The notes under the pieces were generated by a model. It was not told where the DNA came from. It made no database searches and was given only the letters and a program-made list of their open reading frames with translations. A stretch of 8,890 nt of DNA from Actinomycetales bacterium (GTDB taxonomy: Bacteria > Actinomycetota > Actinomycetes > Actinomycetales > Dermabacteraceae). The stretch covers positions 1 through 8,890 of the forward strand of contig JAAZLF010000451.1 in NCBI GenBank assembly GCA_012799425.1, in the 5' to 3' direction. The position numbers and the translations under genes are program-made. Below are positions 1-6,765 of the stretch, piece after piece. The stretch's first letter is position 1, and each line of letters begins with the position of its first letter.

Positions 1-1
1 C

Positions 2-871
<870 letters not shown>

Positions 872-879
872 CAGCAGGC

Positions 880-940
880 CGCAGCCGTCAGGCTGTGAGC
901 GCACCCGGATCGACGCCCCGGCCCTCGGGCCGGGGCGTCG
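880..940 (+). terminator. Tandem hairpin terminator after acnA
   Basis: Two hairpins follow the acnA stop codon. The first (880-897) has CAGCC and GGCTG arms around a GTCA loop. The second is very strong: CGACGCCCCGGCCC (911-924) and its perfect complement at 927-940 give 14 matched positions, or 13 pairs closed by a CTCG tetraloop. No U-tract follows, which is common for intrinsic terminators in high-GC actinobacteria. It should isolate acnA transcription from dxs. The structure is seen directly; the terminator role is inferred. Confidence 0.8.
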
Positions 941-979
941 TCGCGTCCGGAGACCGCGCCGCCTCGTCAGGCTGCGCCA

Positions 980-1104
980 CTGCACCATTGCGCGATGGCT
1001 CTGCACCGCGATGCACACCCCGGCGATGAGCCGTGAATCCCCGGTGAAGATATGCACAGATGTGACCATGTCGCACGTCGTCACTGGTCAGGACGGCGTA
1101 CCCT
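980..1104 (+). promoter_or_regulatory. Putative dxs control region with phased TGCAC repeats and an inverted repeat
   Basis: The 201 bp between the acnA terminator and dxs contain no convincing gene but several short repeats. TGCAC occurs at 981, 1002, 1012 and 1053 (offsets of 21, 10 and 41 bp, close to whole helical turns), twice as CTGCACC and twice as ATGCACA. A near-palindrome CCATTGCGCGATGG lies at 985-998. TGACCA (1063-1068) is repeated inverted as TGGTCA (1085-1090). A possible -10 of the actinobacterial TAnnnT type is TACCCT at 1099-1104, which would give a leader of about 30 nt, but no good -35 precedes it. That this is the dxs promoter/operator region is inference from position. 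Confidence 0.35.
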
Positions 1105-1130
1105 GGAGCAGTTCCGGCCCCGTCCCCCGA

Positions 1131-1144
1131 GGGAGGACCGCGTG
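1131..1144 (+). promoter_or_regulatory. Ribosome binding site that fixes the dxs start at GTG 1142
   Basis: GGGAGG at 1131-1136 lies 5 nt before GTG 1142-1144. It is the only good Shine-Dalgarno match near the start of this frame. The upstream in-frame ATG at 1052 has none, and the residues it would add look like translated promoter DNA. Confidence 0.75.
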
Positions 1145-3016
1145 TCCACCACTGAGCAGCGTCTCGTCGCCCCGTCCCGCGGACGCGAAGAGGTGACGCC
1201 GTCGGCCCCGGCCGCAGACGCGCCGAGGCCTCCGGCCGAGGTGCCCATCTGCCCAGACCCCGACGCTCTGCGCGCACTGCCCAAGGCGGAGCTCCCGGGC
1301 CTGGCCCGCACGCTGCGACGTCGCCTGGTGGAGATCTGCTCGCACAGCGGAGGCCACCTGGGACCGAACCTCGGCGTGGTCGAGCTGACCATCGCCCTGC
1401 ACCGCGAGTTCCGCTCCCCGCAGGAGCCGATCGTGTTCGACACCGGCCACCAGGCCTACGTCCACAAGATGCTCACCGGCCGTGCAGACCTGACCGGGCT
1501 GCGCACAGCGGGTGGTGTCGCCGGCTATCCGGATCGCGGCGAGTCCGCTCACGACCTCGTCGAGAACTCCCATGCCTCCGGCTCGATCGCCTGGGCGCAC
1601 GGGCTGGACCGCGCCCATCGCGCGGCCGGGGCCGAGAGCGCTGCAGTGGCTGTCATCGGGGACGGCGCGCTGACCGGAGGAGTGGGCCTGGAGGCCCTGA
1701 ACCTGCTCGCGGCTGATCGAGGATCACGCACCGTCGTGGTGCTCAACGACAACACGCGCTCATACGCCCCGACCGTCGGCGGCCTCGCCGAGCACCTGGG
1801 AGCGCTGCGCTCCGGTGAGATCCGCGCCGGCGAGGACATGTTCACCGCTCTCGGGCTGACCTATCTCGGTCCGGTCGACGGCCACGACCTCGAAGCCCTC
1901 GGCGAGGCCATGACCGCCGCTCGGGCCGCAGCCGAGGACCCTCGCAGCGCCGGTGTGCTCGTCCACGTCCTCACCCGCAAGGGTGCCGGCTTCGCGCGCG
2001 CCGAGTCCGATGCGGTCGACCACTGGCACGCCACCGGCCCCTTCCCGCTCGAGGCGGAGGCAGCCGCGGCCGCCTCGCCGCAGACCTGGACCTCGAGGTT
2101 CGGCGCGGCCGTGCTCGCGGCCGCCCGCTCCGATGAGCGGGTGATCGCCCTCAGCGCCGCGATGATCGACCCCGTCGGCCTCACGCCGATGCAGCAGGAG
2201 ATGCCCGAACGCGTGCTCGACGTCGGCATCGCCGAGCAGCTTGCGCTGGACACCGCCGCAGGACTCTCCGCCGGCGGGCGCAAGCCCGTGGTCTCCCTCT
2301 ACGCGACCTTCCTGAACCGGGCCATCGATCAGCTGCTGCTCGACATCGCGCTGCACGGCGAAGACGTCACGATCACGCTCGATCGCGCCGGCGTCACCGG
2401 GGACGACGGCCCCAGCCACCACGGGATCTGGGACCTGGCCCTGGCTACGCACGTGCCCGGTATCTCCCTGTGGGCACCGCGGGATGCCGAGCGGCTCACG
2501 GCGGCGCTGCCCGCCGCTCTCGCAACCGCAGGACCGTCGCTCGTGCGCTTCCCGAAGGGTGCGTGCCCGCCGGACCTGCCCGCCCTCGCGCATCTGCCCG
2601 CCGGCGAGGTGCTCGCCGGCGACCCGGGCGCGCCCGTGGACATCCTGCTGGTGTCGATCGGAGCACTCGCGGGGCGCGCCGTCGACGCAGCGCAGGACCT
2701 CGCCGGCACCCATCCTGACCTGAACATCCTCGTCCTCGACCCCGTGCAGTCGCTCCCACTGGGCGAAGACCTGCTGGATCTCGCCGGCACCGCCCGCGCG
2801 GTCGTCACCCTCGAGGACGGGCTGTGCGAGAGCGGGATCGGGGCGATGCTGGGCACGCGCCTCGCGGCGCGCGGGAGCCTCGGCGCGCCCGGACCGGTGC
2901 TGCGTGCGCTGGGCATCAGGACCGAGTTCATCGCGCACGGCAAGCGCGACGCGATCCTCGCGGCGCAGGGGCTGGACGCCGCCGGGATCGCGAAGAGCCT
3001 GCGCGACCTCCTGTGA
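1142..3016 (+). CDS. dxs: 1-deoxy-D-xylulose-5-phosphate synthase, divergent compact form
   Basis: DXS condenses pyruvate and glyceraldehyde 3-phosphate, using thiamine diphosphate and Mg2+, in the first step of the MEP isoprenoid pathway (and in thiamine/pyridoxal supply); it is cytosolic. The protein has 624 residues from GTG 1142. Residues 1-37 are a low-complexity Ala/Pro-rich extension. The ThDP domain follows, with GGHLGPNLGVVELT (70-83), DTGHQAYVHKMLTGR (100-114), GDG (173-175) and LNDN (201-204). The transketolase-like pyrimidine domain starts near 314 and carries catalytic E365, Y387, R393, D422 and H426, equivalent to E. coli E370, Y392, R398, D427 and H431. LVRFPKG (467-473) begins the C-terminal part. 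Two oddities stand out. The His after the catalytic EQ is Leu (L367). Also, the disordered loop between GGLAEHL and LGLTYLGPVDGHD is about 17 residues instead of about 50. The family assignment is firm; whether it is the main DXS or a paralogue is unknown. It converges on map with only 14 bp between stops. Confidence 0.92.
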   Translation: MSTTEQRLVAPSRGREEVTPSAPAADAPRPPAEVPICPDPDALRALPKAELPGLARTLRRRLVEICSHSGGHLGPNLGVVELTIALHREFRSPQEPIVFDTGHQAYVHKMLTGRADLTGLRTAGGVAGYPDRGESAHDLVENSHASGSIAWAHGLDRAHRAAGAESAAVAVIGDGALTGGVGLEALNLLAADRGSRTVVVLNDNTRSYAPTVGGLAEHLGALRSGEIRAGEDMFTALGLTYLGPVDGHDLEALGEAMTAARAAAEDPRSAGVLVHVLTRKGAGFARAESDAVDHWHATGPFPLEAEAAAAASPQTWTSRFGAAVLAAARSDERVIALSAAMIDPVGLTPMQQEMPERVLDVGIAEQLALDTAAGLSAGGRKPVVSLYATFLNRAIDQLLLDIALHGEDVTITLDRAGVTGDDGPSHHGIWDLALATHVPGISLWAPRDAERLTAALPAALATAGPSLVRFPKGACPPDLPALAHLPAGEVLAGDPGAPVDILLVSIGALAGRAVDAAQDLAGTHPDLNILVLDPVQSLPLGEDLLDLAGTARAVVTLEDGLCESGIGAMLGTRLAARGSLGAPGPVLRALGIRTEFIAHGKRDAILAAQGLDAAGIAKSLRDLL

Positions 3017-3035
3017 GCTGAGCGCCCGGCTCAGC
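3017..3035. terminator. Bidirectional terminator between convergent dxs and map
   Basis: GCTGAGC (3017-3023) and GCTCAGC (3029-3035) form a perfect 7-bp stem around the 5-nt loop GCCCG. The stem starts directly after the dxs stop codon, and its right arm contains the map stop codon (TCA on the plus strand, 3031-3033). A symmetric hairpin can serve both transcripts. There is no U-tract on either side, so it may be only partly efficient. Confidence 0.55.
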
Positions 3036-3852
3036 CCAGGGAGCTGCGCGGGGCGGGGTCGTCCGCCCGGGCCGTGAGGATGATCGGCGCACCGTCGGTG
3101 ACCTGCAACGTGTGCTCTGCATGGGCGCCGCGGGAGCCGTCGACCGACAGCTGGGTCCATCCGTCGCGCTCATCGACCATGAGCTCCGAGGTGGTGGGCA
3201 CCAGGAAAGGTTCGACCGTGATCAGCTGGCCGGCCACCAGCTCGGCGCCGCTGCCGGGTGCGCCGTGGTTGGGGACGAAGGGCGCCTCGTGCATGGTGCG
3301 TCCCACGCCGTGGCCGCCGAAACGCTCGTTGATGGTGTAGCCGAGGCGGTGCGCCTCGTTCATCACCGCATGGCCGATATCGCCCACGGTGCTGCCGGCC
3401 CGGACCTGATCGATGCCGGCCCACATCACCTGTTCGGTATCCCTGATCAGCTGCAGGTCCTCGGGGCGCGCCTCACCGACGACGACCGAGAGGCAGGAGT
3501 CCGCGACCCAGCCCTCGACCTCGACCGCGAAGTCGAGGGAGAGCAGATCGCCGTCCTGGAGCACGCGGTCGTAGGGCCGGCCGTGCAGCACGCCGTCGTT
3601 GACGGAGGTGCAGATGACGTGGCCGAAGGGGGAGGCGCCGAAGACCGGGTGGTAGTCGATGTAGCAGCTAGTCGCCCCGGCCTCGCGGATCATCCGATGC
3701 GCTTCGGCGTCGACCTCGAGGAGGTTCCAGCCGACGTCGACGACCTGTCTGAGATGGGACAGCACCGCGGCGACGAACTCACCCGCCGGGCGCGCCTGGG
3801 CGAGGGTGGGGAGCTCCTGCTCGGAGCTGCGGCGGCGCTTGCCGAGGATCAT
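3031..3852 (-). CDS. map: Type I methionine aminopeptidase
   Basis: This enzyme removes the initiator methionine from nascent cytosolic proteins when the second residue is small. The 273-residue protein has the pita-bread fold signatures with every metal ligand and substrate histidine in place: H90 (SVNDGVLHG), D107 (LSLDFAV), D118 (GWVADSC), H181 (FGGHGVGR), H188 (MHEAPFVPNH), E214 (ITVEPF) and E246 (AHAEHTL). They correspond to E. coli H79, D97, D108, H171, H178, E204 and E235. The start ATG at 3852 overlaps the ctaA stop as ATGA, and GGAGG lies 4 nt upstream, so translational coupling to ctaA is likely. A longer frame reaching further upstream only reads ctaA out of frame. Actinobacteria usually carry another map near adk/secY; this copy, tied to ctaA, is therefore probably a second isozyme (inference). 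The enzyme family is certain. Confidence 0.95.
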   Translation of the reverse strand: MILGKRRRSSEQELPTLAQARPAGEFVAAVLSHLRQVVDVGWNLLEVDAEAHRMIREAGATSCYIDYHPVFGASPFGHVICTSVNDGVLHGRPYDRVLQDGDLLSLDFAVEVEGWVADSCLSVVVGEARPEDLQLIRDTEQVMWAGIDQVRAGSTVGDIGHAVMNEAHRLGYTINERFGGHGVGRTMHEAPFVPNHGAPGSGAELVAGQLITVEPFLVPTTSELMVDERDGWTQLSVDGSRGAHAEHTLQVTDGAPIILTARADDPAPRSSLG

Positions 3853-4880
3853 CCTGCCTCCGTGCTGCTGTGTGCGATGCTCTGAGAAGAATCCTCCACC
3901 GCCGGCTCCCGCCAGGTGACCAGGCGCGCTCCCACCCACGCGATCGCACCTGCGAACACGGCGGCACCGATCAGGTGGAAGAACACGATCAGCTCGGGCA
4001 GGCCCGTGAAGTACTGGACGTAACCGATCACGCCCTGGGCGAGGGTGAGCACCACCAGCCACCAGGCGGCGACGATCGCTTCGCGGCGGGCGCGCGCACG
4101 ATGCAGGATCACCAGCAGCACGGCGAGCACGGCGCAGAACACGTAGACCGAGACCGCATGGATGCGGGAGATGAGGACCGGATCGATCCCGATGCGAGTG
4201 ACCTCGCCGGCGTCACCGGAGTGCGGGCCGGTCCCGGTCACGATCGTGCCCAGCACGAGGACCGCGAAACCGAGCACCGCGAGCGGCACGAAGGTGGTCA
4301 CCGCTGAGGTCGGGACGGCGCGGCGCATCGGCCCGTCCCCGTCGTAGAGGCGCACCAGCAGCACCATCGACAGGCCCACCAGCACGGGGGAGATGAGGAA
4401 GTGGGGGCTGACGATTCCGGGATGGAGGTCCATCCACACCACGAAGGCGCCGATGCCCGCCTGCAGGGCGGTGCCGATGAGCGGCACCATGGCCAGGCGG
4501 CGGAAGCCGGGGCCCTTGTGGCTGAGCCAGCGCCAGGAGACCAGCAGCAGGGCGACGGCGAAAACGCTCAGCACGCTGGTCAGCGAACGGTTGCCGAACT
4601 CGACGAAGGGGTGGATCCCCGCTTCGAGCGTGAGCTCGGGGGTGAACTGCCCCGGCTCGCAATGCGGCCAGGAGGAGCAGCCCAGTCCGCTGGCGGTCAG
4701 TCGCACGGCACCGCCCGAGAGGATGATGCCCATCTGGCAGATCAGGTTGCCCCAGAACACGATCGCCGCCACTCGGGCGCGACGCGCCGGGCCCCACGAG
4801 GGGAGCCGCGGATCAGGGAGGGTGGTGAGTGAGCCGTGGCGCTCTGGGCTGCGCTGTGCGGCGGCGACGGGACTGGACAT
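3849..4880 (-). CDS. ctaA: Heme A synthase (COX15/CtaA family)
   Basis: CtaA oxidises the C8 methyl of heme O to the formyl group of heme A, the cofactor of aa3-type cytochrome c oxidase, in the cytoplasmic membrane. The 343-residue protein shows about eight hydrophobic segments (roughly 36-58, 98-117, 127-150, 156-177, 193-215, 234-258, 266-288, 298-318). Heme-ligand-type histidines are H160 (VSPHFLIS), H241 (SRIHAVSV) and H302 (VFFHLIGA). The first extracytoplasmic loop has the cysteine pair C68/C74 (GLGCSSWPHC). At the site of the fourth ligand, E94-F-G-N97 has the Glu but Asn instead of the His of Bacillus CtaA. The start ATG at 4880 has no Shine-Dalgarno; a TAGACT -10 ends 6 nt before it, suggesting a leaderless mRNA. 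The gene is followed by map through a 4-nt overlap. An ABC exporter lies 82 bp upstream on the same strand, as I recall next to ctaA in mycobacteria. Confidence 0.93.
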   Translation of the reverse strand: MSSPVAAAQRSPERHGSLTTLPDPRLPSWGPARRARVAAIVFWGNLICQMGIILSGGAVRLTASGLGCSSWPHCEPGQFTPELTLEAGIHPFVEFGNRSLTSVLSVFAVALLLVSWRWLSHKGPGFRRLAMVPLIGTALQAGIGAFVVWMDLHPGIVSPHFLISPVLVGLSMVLLVRLYDGDGPMRRAVPTSAVTTFVPLAVLGFAVLVLGTIVTGTGPHSGDAGEVTRIGIDPVLISRIHAVSVYVFCAVLAVLLVILHRARARREAIVAAWWLVVLTLAQGVIGYVQYFTGLPELIVFFHLIGAAVFAGAIAWVGARLVTWREPAVEDSSQSIAHSSTEAG

Positions 4881-4892
4881 GCCCCGAGTCTA
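4880..4892 (-). promoter_or_regulatory. Probable leaderless promoter of ctaA-map
   Basis: On the minus strand TAGACT (4892-4887) fits the actinobacterial TAnnnT -10 element. Its last base lies 7 nt before the A of the ctaA ATG (4880), so transcription would start at or next to the start codon. No Shine-Dalgarno is present in this interval, which agrees with leaderless initiation. No good -35 hexamer is visible at 17-18 bp spacing. Spacing and motif are seen; leaderless expression is inferred. Confidence 0.5.
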
Positions 4893-4962
4893 GATTCCGC
4901 TGCCGGGAGAATGCTGATCCGTGTGGTCGGATGCGATGGACGACGCACCCGTCCCCATCATC

Positions 4963-5757
4963 TCAGCTGTCCGTCCAACGGAACCAGCGGATCACGGCCA
5001 GCACCCCGCCCACCGCCCAGGCCAGCAGGACCACCACGGAGCCGATGGAGAAGCTCCCCGACGCCAGACAGGCACGCAGCAGTTCGCCGAGCGCGCCCGA
5101 GGGCAGCAGGTCCACGAGTCCGCTCAGGATCCGCGGGTAGGAGGAGGTGGGGAAGGCGACGCCGCCGGCCGCCACCAGCAGCACGAAGACGAGGTTCGAC
5201 ACTGCCAGCACCGCCTCGGTGCGCAGAGTTCCCGCGACCAGCAGGCCCAGCGCGCCGAAGGCCACGGTGCCCATCAGCCACACGGGCGCAGCCGCCAGCA
5301 GTCCCAGCAGGTCCGGACGCCAGCCGATGACCAGCGCGATCAGGCCGAGGACGACGACCTGCAGGACATGAGTGGTGAGCGTGGCGAGGATCTTCCCTGC
5401 CAGATAGCCCTCCCGGCCCAGCGGCGTGGTCGCCACCCACCGCAGCACGCCGTTGCGGCGATCGAATCCGGTGAGGATCGCCTGGGAGGTGAAGGACGTG
5501 GAGATGAGCGCGGTCGCGAAGGTCGCGGCCACGGCGGTGTCGATCGCGGCGACGCCCTCGAGCCGGCCCATCGGAAGCAGCCACAGGCCTATCAGCACCA
5601 TCGCGGGCAGCGCCACGGCGACCGTCAGCTGCTCCCCGTTGGACAGCAGCACCCTCGTCTCGAGCCCGGCATGGGACAGGATGCGGCGCAGCGCAGGAGC
5701 GGGGCGCGGTCCGTGGACGGGCCGGCGGTCGGAGCCCGGGGCCGTGGTGGTGGTCAT
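4963..5757 (-). CDS. ABC-2 type transporter permease
   Basis: This is the membrane subunit of an ATP-driven exporter, substrate unknown. The 264-residue protein has a cytosolic Arg/Pro-rich N-terminus (1-40) and six hydrophobic segments (about 45-62, 75-95, 125-145, 150-175, 184-204, 237-257). The segment FDRRNGVLRWVATTPLGR (98-115), before the third helix, matches the coupling-loop pattern of ABC-2 permeases. Its start ATG (5757) overlaps the ATPase stop as ATGA, with GGGAG five bases upstream, so the two are co-translated and almost certainly form one transporter. It is the counterpart by position of the permease beside ctaA in mycobacteria (Rv1457c as I recall). A link to cytochrome oxidase or heme handling is suggested only by this neighbourhood. 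Drug, lipid or polysaccharide-precursor export cannot be excluded. Confidence 0.88.
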   Translation of the reverse strand: MTTTTAPGSDRRPVHGPRPAPALRRILSHAGLETRVLLSNGEQLTVAVALPAMVLIGLWLLPMGRLEGVAAIDTAVAATFATALISTSFTSQAILTGFDRRNGVLRWVATTPLGREGYLAGKILATLTTHVLQVVVLGLIALVIGWRPDLLGLLAAAPVWLMGTVAFGALGLLVAGTLRTEAVLAVSNLVFVLLVAAGGVAFPTSSYPRILSGLVDLLPSGALGELLRACLASGSFSIGSVVVLLAWAVGGVLAVIRWFRWTDS

Positions 5758-6683
5758 CGCGACTCCCGTTCGCTCGGCGCGGTCGTGTGCCCGGCGGAGG
5801 GTCCGGAGAGGCTCTCCTCCGGTTCCGCGCTCTCCTCGTCCATCAGGTCCAGCAGCACCGTCTCGAGATCGGCTGCGCCTCCGGAGGTGATCTCCAGCTG
5901 GGCGCCGTGGCGCGCGGCGGCCGCGCGCAGATCGGCCTCGAGAGCCGGCACCACCCTCGGGTCCACGCCGGTGGCGGTGGCCTGGACGACAAGCCCACCA
6001 TCGGCCGAACGGTGGGTGCTGATCACGTCCTGCACCGAGCCGGAGGCGAGCACGCGGCCGCGAGAGATCACGCGCACCGCATCGGCGAGGCCGACGACGT
6101 CATCCATCAGGTGGGTGGTCAGCACCACGGCGGTGCCGGTGCGGGCCAGGCCCCGGATGAGCTCGCGCACGCGGCGGCGGATCGACGGATCCATCCCGGC
6201 CGTCGGCTCATCGAGGAAGACGAGGTCCGGGCGTCCGATGATCGCGAGCGCGAGCGCCAGGCGCTGCCGCTGCCCTCCGGACAGCCGTCGCACCAGCGTG
6301 CGCCCGAAGGCATCGATGCCCAAGTGCTCGACGACCTCGTCGACATCGAGCGGCGCGGCGTGCAGGCTCGCCCCGTAGCGCAGCAGCTGCATCGCCGAGG
6401 CACCCGAGGCGAGTCCCCCGTCCTGGATCATCACGCCCACTCGGGCGCGGTGCTCGGGGCTCGAGCGCCAGGGGTCCGCGCCGAGCACCCGCACGCTGCC
6501 GCCGTCGGGCTTCAGCAGTCCGGTGGCGCAGGAGATCGCGGTGGTCTTGCCGGCGCCGTTGGCACCGAGGAGGGCGGTCACGGCACCGCGCTCGGCGGTG
6601 AGGCTCAGACCGTCGAGGGCGCGCACCGAACCGTAGCTGAGCGCGAGGTCGTCGGCGACGAGGGCAGGGGAGTGGTCGTCCAT
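5754..6683 (-). CDS. ABC transporter ATP-binding protein (ABC-2 exporter partner)
   Basis: This is the nucleotide-binding subunit powering the permease encoded directly downstream. From the ATG at 6683 it has 309 residues. All ATPase motifs are intact: Walker A GANGAGKT (40-47), Q-loop Q87 (GVMIQDGG), signature LSGGQ (134-138), Walker B LVFLDE (154-159), D-loop AGMD (162-165) and switch H191 (TTHLMDD). A C-terminal extension of about 90 residues with an acidic, Ser/Pro-rich tail follows, as in DrrA/CcmA-like exporter ATPases. An upstream in-frame ATG at 6695 would add four residues. I prefer 6683 because homologous domains start close to it and a weak GGGG lies 6 nt upstream; a TACGAT -10-like element (6699-6694) would also give an almost leaderless transcript. 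The upstream neighbour on the same strand (hydroquinone reductase) ends 82 bp away, so read-through is possible. Substrate unknown. Confidence 0.92.
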   Translation of the reverse strand: MDDHSPALVADDLALSYGSVRALDGLSLTAERGAVTALLGANGAGKTTAISCATGLLKPDGGSVRVLGADPWRSSPEHRARVGVMIQDGGLASGASAMQLLRYGASLHAAPLDVDEVVEHLGIDAFGRTLVRRLSGGQRQRLALALAIIGRPDLVFLDEPTAGMDPSIRRRVRELIRGLARTGTAVVLTTHLMDDVVGLADAVRVISRGRVLASGSVQDVISTHRSADGGLVVQATATGVDPRVVPALEADLRAAAARHGAQLEITSGGAADLETVLLDLMDEESAEPEESLSGPSAGHTTAPSERESR

Positions 6684-6765
6684 GGCGCGCCCCATCGTAG
6701 GCCGCGCCGCGCAGGACCGGACACCGGACGTGAGGGACCGGTCATCCGTCCGCGGCCGGGGAGGG

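Noticed and set aside
1052..1141. Possible 30-residue N-terminal extension of DXS from ATG 1052
   Set aside because: It has no ribosome site, would translate the presumed promoter region, and gives an Arg/His-rich sequence unlike DXS. GTG 1142 has GGGAGG at ideal spacing.
1760..3160. Long open frame (466 codons) on the minus strand across dxs
   Set aside because: It lies antisense to a fully conserved DXS. Its product is Arg/Gly-rich with no recognisable domain, typical of the antisense frame of a GC-rich gene.
3853..4062. N-terminal extension of methionine aminopeptidase
   Set aside because: The added 70 residues come from reading ctaA out of frame. ATG 3852 has a GGAGG site and overlaps the ctaA stop in the usual coupled way.
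4935..4963. Weak GATGG/CCATC pairing just past the permease stop
   Set aside because: A 5-bp stem with a loop of over 12 nt does not support a terminator call.
4921..6378. Long plus-strand open frame (485 codons) across the ABC genes
   Set aside because: It is antisense to the permease and ATPase, whose motifs are intact. The product is a low-complexity Arg/Gln/Ser-rich shadow.
6716..6742. Repeated ACCGG units with an ACCGG-N10-CCGGT inverted repeat between the reductase and ATPase genes
   Set aside because: It was considered as a terminator for the reductase gene, but the stem is only 5 bp with a 10-nt loop in very GC-rich DNA, so support is too weak.
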